Positions 23,655 to 31,650 are shown, counted from the first letter of the stretch. The stretch: 44,946 nucleotides of DNA from Phycisphaerae bacterium (GCA_030426605.1 JAUHXM010000015.1:1-44946); one strand, 5' to 3'. Numbers and translations: made by a program. Notes: a model not told the origin generated them from the letters alone.

Positions 23655-24464
23655 TCACGCGTCGAGAATGAGCCCGTCGTGGGCGAGATCGATGCCGTCC
23701 GGCAGCCGGGCGGCGGTCTCGGCGTGCGAGACGTCGTGGGCCATGTGGACGAAGTAGGTCCGCCCCGCGCCGATCCGCCGGGCCTCGGCGACCGCCTGGT
23801 CCACCGTGAAGTGCGTGGGGTGAGGGGTGTGCCGCAACGCGTCGAGAATGAGCGTGGAGAGGCCGTCCAGGTGCTGGCGCGCGTCTTCGGGGATGTGCGA
23901 GACATCCGTGCAATACGCCAGTGGCATCGCGCCGGGGTCGCCCGGCGTGTCGAACCGGTACCCAAGGATGGGCAGCTTGCCGTGCATGAGCGGGATCGGT
24001 GTGACGCGGAGGCCGAAGAGGTCGAAGGCGTCGTGCGGGCGCGCCAGGTGGGCGTTGAGTGTCGCGACGAACGAGCGTTGGACGGAGCGCTCGGGCTCGA
24101 AGATGTGCTGGTAGACGCGCCGGAGGGAGGCGTGCGTGTGCGCGTCGGCGTAGACGTCGATCGCGGCGTCCATCACCAGGTTGAACCGGCGGACCTCGTC
24201 GAGCCCGAAGATGTGGTCCACGTGGTTGTGGGTGATCAGGATCGCGTCGATGCGCTGCAGGTTTGCGCGCAGCGCCTGCTGACGAAGGTCCGGGCTGGCG
24301 TCGATGAGGACGACGCGTTCGACGCCGTGGGGGTCGGTGAACTCGAGGGTGGCGCTGGTGCGCAGGCGGTTGTCGCGGGGGTCGGTCGAGGTGCACACGG
24401 CGCACGAGCACCCGAGGGTGGGCACGCCCGAGGAGACACCGGTGCCGAGGAAGCGGAAACGCAT
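23655..24464 (-). CDS. PhnP-like metallo-beta-lactamase fold hydrolase
   Basis: A hydrolase of 269 aa in the MBL superfamily, closest in pattern to PhnP and lipoyl-synthesis-neighbour phosphodiesterases. PhnP cleaves a cyclic phosphate ester. The signature LGTGVSSGVPTLGCSCAVC opens the protein and includes the Cys pair used by PhnP for a structural zinc. The dimetal motif is THNHVDHIFGLDE (HxHxDH), at about residues 78-90. Further ligands are expected in the PIPLMHGKLPILGYR and HFTVDQAVAEA regions. No phn genes are nearby, so the substrate is open. It starts at ATG 24464 with TATCGT six bases upstream. Downstream on the same strand is the SpoIIE-type phosphatase. Confidence 0.85.
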   Translation of the reverse strand: MRFRFLGTGVSSGVPTLGCSCAVCTSTDPRDNRLRTSATLEFTDPHGVERVVLIDASPDLRQQALRANLQRIDAILITHNHVDHIFGLDEVRRFNLVMDAAIDVYADAHTHASLRRVYQHIFEPERSVQRSFVATLNAHLARPHDAFDLFGLRVTPIPLMHGKLPILGYRFDTPGDPGAMPLAYCTDVSHIPEDARQHLDGLSTLILDALRHTPHPTHFTVDQAVAEARRIGAGRTYFVHMAHDVSHAETAARLPDGIDLAHDGLILDA

Positions 24465-24470
24465 CGGGCG

Positions 24471-24476
24471 ACGATA
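24471..24476 (-). promoter_or_regulatory. -10 hexamer TATCGT, probable leaderless promoter (PhnP-like)
   Basis: On the minus strand TATCGT ends 6 bases before ATG 24464, with no Shine-Dalgarno. It lies in the 24-base gap after the dockerin-tagged protein gene. Confidence 0.55.
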
Positions 24477-24488
24477 GCGCCGATCGGG

Positions 24489-25268
24489 TCAGCCGCATCC
24501 TTCGAGGAACGAGGCCACGAAGATGTCGATGTCGTCGAAGTTGATGACGCCGTTGCCGTCGAGGTCCGCGGCGTCCAGGTCGCCCCCGAGGAACCCGTTC
24601 ACGAAGCAATCGATGTCGTCGAAGTTGAGGGTGCCGTTGACGTCGCAGTCGGCGGGGCAGCCCGCGACGAGCTCGGCGGTCGCCGTCACGGGTCCGCCGG
24701 GCTCGAAGGCCCAAGCCGCGACGTCGTACCGGTAGGTGTTGCCCGGCACGAGCGGGAATGTCTGGCTGCCCGCGCTGGGCGCGCCCGAGCCGGCGGTGAC
24801 CATCAGGTGCGTCGTCGGGTCCGTCAGGTCCCGAAGCATCACGATGGACTCCTCGAACGAGAACGGAGGGAACTCGTCTGAGAAGTCCCACGTGATCAGG
24901 ATGTCCGCCGCGGACGCGACGGTGAAGTACGCGTACCCGCGCGCAAAGGCGAGCCCAACGCCGTAGGCCGGGCGTGTGTCGGCGGTGCATGAGAAGGCTT
25001 CGGTGTTGAACGTGACGGTGCCCCCGAACCCTGCGTAGTCGGCGGTGACCGAGCTGATCGCCGTCGCGGGCGACGCGTTGAAGTCTGAGGCGTAGTCGTA
25101 CGACCCGATGCCGGGGATGTCGGCGCCGTACGCGGCGAGGGAGGTCGTGAACCCCGGCGCGTCCACAAACTGGAACTGCTGGGCGTTCGCGACGCCCGCG
25201 GCGCAGAGCGCCCCGCCGAAGAGGCCGGTGATCCGGATCGCGTTCCGACCGTTGCTTGTCGTGCTCAT
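24489..25268 (-). CDS. Exported protein with dockerin-like C-terminal domain
   Basis: A protein of 259 aa with signal peptide IRITGLFGGALCAAGVANA. Residues about 30-200 form a beta-rich domain without a name I can give. It has four or five Trp/Phe-containing strands (LITWDFSDEFPPFSFEE, YRYDVAAWAFEPGGP), as in planctomycete choice-of-anchor proteins. The tail has CPADCDVNGTLNFDDIDCF and DLDGNGVINFDDIDIF, each followed by a short helix (VxxFL). It is a two-repeat dockerin-like domain ending in Gly-Cys-Gly, the same design as in the endonuclease I protein. A GGGAG sequence about 6-8 bases before ATG 25268 supports the start. The retention partner is not in the window. Confidence 0.82.
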   Translation of the reverse strand: MSTTSNGRNAIRITGLFGGALCAAGVANAQQFQFVDAPGFTTSLAAYGADIPGIGSYDYASDFNASPATAISSVTADYAGFGGTVTFNTEAFSCTADTRPAYGVGLAFARGYAYFTVASAADILITWDFSDEFPPFSFEESIVMLRDLTDPTTHLMVTAGSGAPSAGSQTFPLVPGNTYRYDVAAWAFEPGGPVTATAELVAGCPADCDVNGTLNFDDIDCFVNGFLGGDLDAADLDGNGVINFDDIDIFVASFLEGCG

Positions 25269-25342
25269 GTGTGCTCCCACGTGCGTGGCCCGCGTACCGC
25301 AGTCTGGTCGATCGCTCAGGCCGGATCAACACGCGCGCAACA

Positions 25343-25368
25343 AGAGGGCGGCTTTGGGACCGCCCTCT
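25343..25368 (-). terminator. Hairpin terminator after the W/N/F/G-rich gene
   Basis: AGAGGGCGG (25343-25351) and its perfect complement (25360-25368) enclose an 8-base loop. On the minus strand TTGTTG follows. It lies just past the stop of the 25396-26124 gene. Confidence 0.55.
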
Positions 25369-25395
25369 CGGTGAAGTTTAGAATCGTTCAGCGGT

Positions 25396-26124
25396 TCAGG
25401 CGGCGCAGTTCTGCTCGCACTGGCCGAACATCGCCGGGTTGAAGTAGCCGAACGGGGCGTACCCGAAGGGGAAGGGGTAGACGCCGGCGAACGGGGCGTT
25501 CGGGACGTTCTCGCCCTCGGACTTCTTGCCCTTGGTCGAGGTGTTGGCGTTCTGGGTGCTGCCGACGGGGACGAAGCCCAACGGGACATTCCACGACGGG
25601 GCGAAGGAGCCGCCGAAGCCGAAGGGGGCCTGGGCGAACGAGTTGCCGGAGTTCATCGGGAACTGGTTGAACCCGCCGAAGAAGGCGCTGTTGAACGGGG
25701 TGTTCCACGAGCCGTTGAAGGGGGCGTTCCAGTTGAAGGGCGCGCCGCCAACGTTCGAGAACGAGCCGAAGCCCGAGCCGAAGCCGTTGAACGGCTGGCT
25801 CCAGTTCTGGGGGTTCCAGCCCTGGGTGTTCGAGCCGTTCCAGGCGCCGTTCCAGGCCGAGTTCCAGCTGGGGCTGTTCCAGCCGAACGAGTTGAACGGG
25901 GCGTTCCAGTTCCAGGCGTTGTTGAACCCGCCGAGCGGGGCGGACCACGGCGAGGTGGTGCCCTGGTTCCAGCCGAACTGGTTCCAGTTGGTCGGGAACG
26001 AGCCGCCGAAGCCCGAGCCGAACGGCGTCGAGCAGGTGCCCGGGACGCAGAACGGCGGGCAGTCGGGGCCGCAGAAGTTCGACGAGACAGGCGAGAACCC
26101 GGCGTTCGGGAAGGAGGTGTACAT
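25396..26124 (-). CDS. Trp/Asn/Phe/Gly-rich low-complexity protein
   Basis: A protein of 242 aa of strongly biased composition: Asn, Phe, Gly, Ser, Pro and Trp dominate. It has about 14 Trp and about a dozen FG dipeptides, and almost no charged residues until a short patch (KGKKSEGEN) near residue 200. Units such as FNWNAPFNG, WNSAWNGAWNG and FGSGFGSF repeat without strict periodicity. Cys occurs only at the two ends: CGPDCPPFCVPGTC near the N-terminus and QCEQNC at the C-terminus. There is no clear signal peptide and no known domain. AAGGA nine bases before ATG 26124 and the downstream hairpin support this strand. The opposite strand also stays open here because of the composition, so the strand call is not absolute. 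A surface, adhesive or condensate-forming role is speculation. Confidence 0.6.
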   Translation of the reverse strand: MYTSFPNAGFSPVSSNFCGPDCPPFCVPGTCSTPFGSGFGGSFPTNWNQFGWNQGTTSPWSAPLGGFNNAWNWNAPFNSFGWNSPSWNSAWNGAWNGSNTQGWNPQNWSQPFNGFGSGFGSFSNVGGAPFNWNAPFNGSWNTPFNSAFFGGFNQFPMNSGNSFAQAPFGFGGSFAPSWNVPLGFVPVGSTQNANTSTKGKKSEGENVPNAPFAGVYPFPFGYAPFGYFNPAMFGQCEQNCAA

Positions 26125-26312
26125 GGTGCGGTGTCCTTGTCTGGGTGTGCCAGCGGATCCGCCGCCCGCCCGCGCGGGCCGACGTTCCGTCGCGTCATGG
26201 ATCGACCCGGACGCCGACCCACTTTGGGCGACCCCGGAGGACGGTGCGAAATTCACACGTTCCGAGATTGCGCCGCCAGGGCGACGCGGATCGAATCCCC
26301 AAAAGACCATCT

Positions 26313-26338
26313 CTTGCGCAAGTCTTGCGTGGTACGCT
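26313..26338 (+). promoter_or_regulatory. Palindrome and -10 hexamer upstream of the 26364 gene
   Basis: A perfect 10-bp palindrome CTTGCGCAAG (26313-26322) lies 10 bases before TACGCT (26333-26338). CTTGCG repeats once more at 26324-26329. The -10 would give a leader of about 20 bases that contains the GGGAGA ribosome site for ATG 26364. The palindrome sits where a repressor or activator could act. Confidence 0.35.
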
Positions 26339-26363
26339 CCTTATTCACTCGGGAGAGACCGCG

Positions 26364-27872
26364 ATGCTTCGAGAGATTGGTGCCATTGGTGTCTTGGGTG
26401 TTGCCAGTTCGATCGGGGTTGGGGGGGTCGGTTCCTGGGAGCTCATCGCCGCCACGGGCGATGCGGTTCCGGGCTTGCCGGTCGGCGAGACGAGTGTGTT
26501 TACCCGCCTGAACGGGTCGGGTGTTTCTCCCGCGATCTCAGCGTCCGGTCGTGTTCTCTTCAGGGCGGATGTTCTCGGATATTCGGGGTTGCCGCCATCC
26601 GGATATTGGGTGACTGACCGTGACGCGTCGCCGGGATCCATCGAGCACCTGGCGTACTCGGCCGACATCGCCGCGATCGACCGGCATGATCGGATCGTGG
26701 TCGCGGATCGCCCGGTCTCGAACGCGTTCCGAGACATGCTCTACGGCGGGTTCGGGGGGCTCGCTCCGCTGCTGAACCGTGGAGACGCGGTGCCGGGCAG
26801 CGAGCGTGGGTTGTTTGTTGCGGGCTTCCAACGCCCGTCCATGAGCCATTCGGGGCTCGCCGCATTCACCGTTCACACCACCGACGGCGACAGCCTCAAC
26901 GGCGACGCCGTCTATGCCTCGGACGGTGGAGGGGCGCCGCGCGTCGTGTTCTCGATCGAGCATGACATCCCAGAACTCGCGGGCATCTCGCTCGAGCGCA
27001 TCGAGGTGAGCGACCGAGTCAGCGTCTCGGCCGATGGGCGAACGATGTACTTCGGCGCGCGACTCGACGCGTCCCAGCCCGGTGTCAGCGAAGAGACGGG
27101 ATGGCTGTTCTTTCGCGTACGCGATGGCGATCTTGAGTTGATTCACCGCTCCGGATCGTCGGGCGGGTTGCTCGGCTTGCTCCAGGAGCCGATCGGCCCG
27201 ATCGCCGTCGGGAAGAACGGGCACGGGGCGTTTCTCGCGCACCTCGACGGCGGCGGGCCGGGCTGCTTCGGGATCGACGAGCAAGGCGTGTACACCGTGT
27301 TCGGTGGGGCGACCGCGATCATCGGGGTTTGCGATGATGGTGACGTCCTGGCGATCCGAGGGTCCAGGGTCTTCCGCGAGAACCGTGCGGGGTTCGAGAT
27401 CCTGCTCGACGCTGAAGACGGAGCACTCGCGGCACCCGGCGCCCGCATCGCGAGCATCGGCGATGAGTCCTACACCGGCAACGGTCTCGGACAGTTCGTG
27501 GTCACCGCCTACCTGACGGGGGAAGGCATCGGCACGGACAACAACGCCGCGCTGTACTTGTGGAGTCCGCAGAGTGAGGCGAGCGTCCTGTTGCGAGAAG
27601 GGCAGGCGTTCGACGTGCGTGGGGAGAGCAAGACCATCGCGCGCTGGCTCGTCGGCGGGTTCTCGGGACAGTTCGCTCCGTTCGAGTCGGGATTCGGCGA
27701 CGGGCTCAGCAGAGACGGCCTGCTCGCGGTGGGTTTGGTTTTTACGGATGGTGAACAGGCCGTCGTGACCTTTCGGGTTCCCTCCGGTGGCACCGCGTTG
27801 CCGATCCTGCTGTGTGGGATGGGATTGGTATGGCGGCGACGCGCGGGTGCTATCCCACCCGCTCGTCCCTGA
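26364..27872 (+). CDS. Exported PEP-CTERM-like protein with beta-propeller-like repeats
   Basis: A protein of 502 aa. The N-terminus (REIGAIGVLGVASSIGVGGVGS) is a signal peptide. The body is a series of repeats of roughly 60-70 residues with recurring patterns (ISASGRVLFRADV, MSHSGLAAFTVHTTDGD, VSADGRTMYFGARL, VGKNGHGAFLAHLDGGG, LSRDGLLAVGLVFTDG). These are beta-propeller-like and common in planctomycete secreted proteins of unknown role. The end, FRVPSGGTALPILLCGMGLVWRRRAG, has Val-Pro, a hydrophobic stretch and an Arg cluster like a PEP-CTERM signal. However, the cluster is followed by seven more residues and the Val-Pro-Ala-Pro motif is not exact. GGGAGA before ATG 26364 supports the start. 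The 3' end overlaps the convergent gpsA by 23 bases. Confidence 0.75.
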   Translation: MLREIGAIGVLGVASSIGVGGVGSWELIAATGDAVPGLPVGETSVFTRLNGSGVSPAISASGRVLFRADVLGYSGLPPSGYWVTDRDASPGSIEHLAYSADIAAIDRHDRIVVADRPVSNAFRDMLYGGFGGLAPLLNRGDAVPGSERGLFVAGFQRPSMSHSGLAAFTVHTTDGDSLNGDAVYASDGGGAPRVVFSIEHDIPELAGISLERIEVSDRVSVSADGRTMYFGARLDASQPGVSEETGWLFFRVRDGDLELIHRSGSSGGLLGLLQEPIGPIAVGKNGHGAFLAHLDGGGPGCFGIDEQGVYTVFGGATAIIGVCDDGDVLAIRGSRVFRENRAGFEILLDAEDGALAAPGARIASIGDESYTGNGLGQFVVTAYLTGEGIGTDNNAALYLWSPQSEASVLLREGQAFDVRGESKTIARWLVGGFSGQFAPFESGFGDGLSRDGLLAVGLVFTDGEQAVVTFRVPSGGTALPILLCGMGLVWRRRAGAIPPARP

Positions 27873-28920
27873 GTTCCCGGCTCATGAGCTCCGAGATCGC
27901 CCGCACGGGGTCCAGATCCTCGAAGAGCACGTCGTGCACGGCGCGCGTGATGGGCATCTCGACGCGGTAGCGCGCCGCGAGGTCCATGACGGACTTGGTC
28001 GTCGCGACGCCTTCGACGACGAAGCGTGAGCGGTCGAGGTACGCCTTGATCTTCTCGCCCTTGCCCAGCGCCTCGCCGCAGGCGCGGTTGCGGCCCTCGG
28101 GGCTGAAGCACGTGGTGACGAGGTCGCCCATGCCGGCGACGCCGAAGAACGTCTGCGTGTTCGCGCCCATCGCGGTGCCGAGCCGCGTGATCTCCGCGAG
28201 CCCGCGCGCTAGCAAGGCGCTCTTGGCGTTGTACCCCGCGTTGAGCCCGTCGAGCACGCCCGCCGCGATCGCGATGACGTTCTTCACAGCGCCCGCGAGC
28301 TCGACGCCGAGGAGGTCGTCGTTCGTGTAGACGCGGAGGTAGCTCGTCGAGAAGAGCCGCTGGAGGCGCGCGGCGAAGTCGGCGTCGTCGGACGCGGCGA
28401 CCATCGTCGCCGGCATCCCGCGCGCCAGCTCCGTCGCGATCGACGGGCCCGACAGCGACGCGATCGGGCGCGGCTTCGCGTCCGGGTCGTCGGCGAGCAC
28501 GTCCGCGATCACCTGGCTCGGGCGCAGGAGCGTCTCGTTCTCGATGCCCTTGGCGACCGACACCACTCCTGCACCCCCCGGAACCAGCGGGCGCAGGCGG
28601 GCCCACGCCTCGCGCATCGCCTGGCTGGGCACCGCCGCGACGATCAGGTCCGCGCCGTCGAGGGCCTCCTTGTCGGAGAGTGCGACCCGGACCTCCGGGG
28701 GCAGCTCGTACCCAGGCAGGCGGTCGGACGTCCGGGTCTGGCTCAGCCTGCCGACCTCGGTCTCGTCGTGCCCCCACAGGCGGACAGCGGGGCGGGGGCC
28801 CGAGCCCGCCGCGGGGTCCGGGCCGGCCAGCATCGCGGCGCAGCACAGGCCCATCTGCCCGAGCCCGAGGATCGTGACCGTCTGAGGCGTCTCGTGTGAA
28901 TCTGGGTTGGGCGCGGGCAT
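27850..28920 (-). CDS. gpsA: NAD(P)-dependent glycerol-3-phosphate dehydrogenase
   Basis: An enzyme of 356 aa that reduces dihydroxyacetone phosphate to sn-glycerol 3-phosphate, the entry to phospholipid synthesis; cytoplasmic. The nucleotide-binding loop is ILGLGQMG, in place of the more usual GxGxxG. SVAKGIENETL and SLSGPSIATELARGMP are family signatures. The catalytic Lys lies in LAGAVKNVIAIAAGVLDGLNAGYNAKSALLARGLAEI. The C-terminal AGMGDLVTTCFSPEGRNRACGEALGKG is diagnostic of bacterial GpsA. A short, Pro-rich N-terminal extension (residues 1-14) precedes the fold, so a slightly later start is possible; no good Shine-Dalgarno is seen. Confidence 0.95.
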   Translation of the reverse strand: MPAPNPDSHETPQTVTILGLGQMGLCCAAMLAGPDPAAGSGPRPAVRLWGHDETEVGRLSQTRTSDRLPGYELPPEVRVALSDKEALDGADLIVAAVPSQAMREAWARLRPLVPGGAGVVSVAKGIENETLLRPSQVIADVLADDPDAKPRPIASLSGPSIATELARGMPATMVAASDDADFAARLQRLFSTSYLRVYTNDDLLGVELAGAVKNVIAIAAGVLDGLNAGYNAKSALLARGLAEITRLGTAMGANTQTFFGVAGMGDLVTTCFSPEGRNRACGEALGKGEKIKAYLDRSRFVVEGVATTKSVMDLAARYRVEMPITRAVHDVLFEDLDPVRAISELMSRELRDERVG

Positions 28921-29042
28921 GGCGGGGCCCCTCGGGAATGGCGCCGGGCGGTTTCGGGTTCGCGAACCCGACCGGGCGGGCGATCCGAACCTTCGACGGG
29001 CCCGGGACGTACGGTCCGGGCCGACCGCCCGGGCGATCGGTC

Positions 29043-29048
29043 TAGAGT
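29043..29048 (+). promoter_or_regulatory. -10 hexamer TAGAGT upstream of the P1B ATPase
   Basis: TAGAGT lies 56 bases before ATG 29105, in the 184-base divergent gap with gpsA, and would give a leader of about 50 bases. No -35 is clear. Confidence 0.3.
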
Positions 29049-29104
29049 AGCCGCCCGCGGGGCTCCCTCTCGCCCCGCCGCCCGATCCGAGTTTGGGCCC
29101 GCCG

Positions 29105-31201
29105 ATGGAGACCGCCGCGATGTCGCATGCCGCCCAGGACCTCACGCAAGACCACCTGCACACCTCCGACGACGGGGCGATCGCCTGCTGCTCGCACCAC
29201 GAGATGCGGATCGACCGGTGGATCGTGGTCTACCTGGTGGGCGGCATTTTCGCCGCGACGAGCTGGATCGCCTCGCTCGTCGCCGGCGACGATCAGCAGC
29301 AGATCACGGTCATCCCCGCGGTGATCGGGGCGCTGCTCCTGGGCACGCCCCTGTTCTGGGCGTCCATCAGAGAGATCTGGAACATGCGGATCTCGTCGAG
29401 TTCGCTTGCGGCGCTCGCGATCCTCGCGTCCATGGCGGTTCAGGAATACACCATCGCGGCGTTCCTGGCGTTCGTCCTCCTCGTCGCCGACCAGATCGTC
29501 CAGCGGACCGCCTTCGGCGCGCAGCGCGCCATCGAGCAGCTCGTCAAGCTCACGCCCGACCGCGCGCGCATCGTCGACGAGTCGGGCGAGCGCGAGGTCG
29601 GCGTCGCGGACGTCAAGGTCGGTATGACCGTCCGCGTCCGCCCCGGCGAGAACCTCCCCGTGGACGGCAGCGTCGTCTCGGGCTCGTCCACGATCAACCA
29701 GGCGTCCCTGACGGGTGAAGCGATGCCCGTCGAGGTCGAGTCCGGCGCGGACGTCTACGCCGGCACGACCAACCTCACGGGCACGATCGACCTCCGCGTC
29801 ACGCAGGTCGGCGCGGACACGACGATCGGCAAGGTCTCGAGCCTCATCCAGGAAGCCGAGCGCACCAAGAGCCCGCGCCAGCTTCTGATCGAGGATGTCG
29901 CCCGGTTCTACGTCCCCGTCGTGCTCGCGATCGCGGGTCTGGTCTTCTTCTTGTTCAGCCAGTCCGCCGACGAGACCGTGCGGAGCAACGCGGCCCTGAC
30001 GGCCGTCACCGTCCTCGTGGTCACCTGCCCGACGGCGCTGCTGCTTTCGAGCCCGATGGCGATGGTCGGCGCGTTCGCCGCCGCGGCGCGTCTGGGCATC
30101 CTGATCAAGAAGACGGAGTACCTCGAGTCCGCCGCGAACGTGAACACGGTCGTGCTCGACAAGACGGGCACGCTGACGACGGGCAAGTTCGAGGTCTCGC
30201 GCCTCGCGCCGGCGGACGGCGTCGAGGGCGCCGAGCTCTTGCAGGCCGCCGCGAACGGCGAGCAGCACTCCAACCACCCGCTCGCCCTCTCGATTCTCCG
30301 CACCGCCAGGCAGGCGCGGATCGAGGCGGACGGGTCCAACGACTTCGAGGAGATCCACGGCCGCGGCGTCCGCGCCCGGACATCCATGGGCGAGCTCTGC
30401 GTCGGGCGTGCCACCTGGATCCGCGAGCTCGCGCCGCACGCCGCGGGCGACATCGCGACCGTCGAGTCGCGCACCGAGGGCATGTCGGGCGTGCACGTCC
30501 TCCGCGATGGGCGCTACCTCGGCGCGGTCGGGCTCGAAGACAAGGTCCGCCCGAACGGCAAGGCGGTCATCGACCGCATGCGCGAGCTGGGCATCCGGTT
30601 CGTCTCCATCTTCACGGGCGACCGGTTCAGCGTCGCGAAGCGCGTCGGCGTGCAGACGGGCGTGGACGCCGTCGAAGCCGAGTGCCTGCCCGAAGAGAAG
30701 CACCAGCTCGTCAAGGAGCTGAACCAGCAGGGCTACCGCGTGCTGATGGTCGGCGACGGCATCAACGACGGCCCGGCGCTCGCAGAAGCAGAGCTTGGCG
30801 TCGCGATGGGGTTGAGCGGGTCGGACATCGCCGCGAACTCCGCGGGCGTGGCGCTGATGACCGACGAGCTCAACCGCCTGCCGTTCCTGATTGAACTCGC
30901 CCGGCGGACGCGTCTGATCATCACGCAGAACATCGTGGTGTCGATCGCGATGGCGGTGGTGGGCCTGGTGCTCGCGGCGACCGGCTCGTTCATCGCCGCG
31001 GGCGCGGGCGTGGGCGTGGGCTTCGCGGCGTTGTTCCACTTCCTGCCCGATGTCTTCGTGGTGGGCAACTCGTTCCGCCTCTTCCGCTTCGGCGAGGACT
31101 TCCTCGAGATCGAAGCCCAGGAGAAGGCGGCGGCCGAGGCGTCCAAGCGGACGCGCCGCGAGGCGAGTGCGCGTGGGCTGGCGACGGCGCAGCCGGCGTG
31201 A
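29105..31201 (+). CDS. P1B-type (heavy-metal) ATPase with CPT in place of CPC
   Basis: A cation-pumping P-type ATPase of 698 aa in the inner membrane, with eight predicted helices. The core motifs are TGEAMP (actuator), DKTGTLTTG (phosphorylated Asp), SNHPLAL (HP locus of P1B pumps) and VGDGINDGPAL (hinge). The N-terminus lacks a heavy-metal-associated domain but has CCSHHEM at about residues 27-33. In helix 6, where copper and zinc pumps have CPC and others SPC or TPC, the sequence is VTCPTALLLSSP. The Lys and Asp that zinc pumps carry in helices 7 and 8 are not obvious (QNIVVSIAMAVVG; FHFLPDVFVVGNSFRL). The substrate is therefore unclear. Start ATG 29105 or ATG 29120. Confidence 0.9.
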   Translation: METAAMSHAAQDLTQDHLHTSDDGAIACCSHHEMRIDRWIVVYLVGGIFAATSWIASLVAGDDQQQITVIPAVIGALLLGTPLFWASIREIWNMRISSSSLAALAILASMAVQEYTIAAFLAFVLLVADQIVQRTAFGAQRAIEQLVKLTPDRARIVDESGEREVGVADVKVGMTVRVRPGENLPVDGSVVSGSSTINQASLTGEAMPVEVESGADVYAGTTNLTGTIDLRVTQVGADTTIGKVSSLIQEAERTKSPRQLLIEDVARFYVPVVLAIAGLVFFLFSQSADETVRSNAALTAVTVLVVTCPTALLLSSPMAMVGAFAAAARLGILIKKTEYLESAANVNTVVLDKTGTLTTGKFEVSRLAPADGVEGAELLQAAANGEQHSNHPLALSILRTARQARIEADGSNDFEEIHGRGVRARTSMGELCVGRATWIRELAPHAAGDIATVESRTEGMSGVHVLRDGRYLGAVGLEDKVRPNGKAVIDRMRELGIRFVSIFTGDRFSVAKRVGVQTGVDAVEAECLPEEKHQLVKELNQQGYRVLMVGDGINDGPALAEAELGVAMGLSGSDIAANSAGVALMTDELNRLPFLIELARRTRLIITQNIVVSIAMAVVGLVLAATGSFIAAGAGVGVGFAALFHFLPDVFVVGNSFRLFRFGEDFLEIEAQEKAAAEASKRTRREASARGLATAQPA

Positions 31202-31242
31202 GTGAGAATCTCAGAGAGCCGGGAGCGTGAGCGACCAGTTTT

Positions 31243-31650
31243 TCATTGTCGCTCACTCTGCTCTCGCAGACGTGATTCCCGGATCTCCACGATGGGTCCG
31301 TTGATGCTCGCGATAGCTACCAAGAGTAGTGTGATCGCCAACCAGCCCGCTGCAATCCACAGCAGTGTGGCGTGGCTCCATCCGATCAGGAAGTGGTTGA
31401 TCAGCGCCAACACAAACACGCCGCCAATTCCGATGTAAATCAGACCACCGATTGACTGCCAAAGTACTCGTAGAAAATAGCCCAAACGGCGCAGCGTTGA
31501 CTTGTTGCTCCACTCCGACTTGCCAGTGCGATAGGGGTTTCCGCACTTGTCGCAAATGGCGATTGGAGGGCCGATTGTGGAGTCGGCACCCAGCCCGAGC
31601 TCTCTGCTGATTTCGGCGCGGCAGTGAGGGCATGATTTCGTGACCCACAT
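31243..31650 (-). CDS. Small two-helix membrane protein with zinc ribbon, low GC
   Basis: A protein of 135 aa, unnamed. A four-Cys zinc ribbon opens it: CPHC near residue 7 and CDKCGNPY near residue 33. Two transmembrane segments follow (SIGGLIYIGIGGVFVLALINHFLIG and ATLLWIAAGWLAITLLLVAIA), then a charged tail. The base composition is clearly less GC-rich than the neighbours. It is convergent with the P1B ATPase, whose stop is 41 bases away. Start ATG 31650 is chosen because the ribbon begins there; a GAGG lies very close to it. Confidence 0.6.
   Translation of the reverse strand: MWVTKSCPHCRAEISRELGLGADSTIGPPIAICDKCGNPYRTGKSEWSNKSTLRRLGYFLRVLWQSIGGLIYIGIGGVFVLALINHFLIGWSHATLLWIAAGWLAITLLLVAIASINGPIVEIRESRLREQSERQ

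Noticed and set aside
25396..26124. Reading the FG pairs of the low-complexity protein as a nuclear-pore-like FG repeat
   Set aside because: About a dozen FG pairs follow from the Phe/Gly-rich composition, and no spacer pattern or partner supports a pore role. Kept only as a low-complexity protein.
25526..26617. A 363-codon plus-strand frame opposite the W/N/F/G-rich gene, itself rich in Phe, Gln, Pro and Trp
   Set aside because: The biased repeats keep both strands open. The minus strand has a ribosome site, a compact start, Cys-bounded ends and a downstream hairpin; the plus strand has none of these and runs into the next gene's signal region. The choice is likely but not proven.
29093..29104. 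A TTG start of the P1B ATPase four codons upstream of ATG 29105
   Set aside because: No Shine-Dalgarno or -10 spacing supports it over ATG 29105 or ATG 29120.
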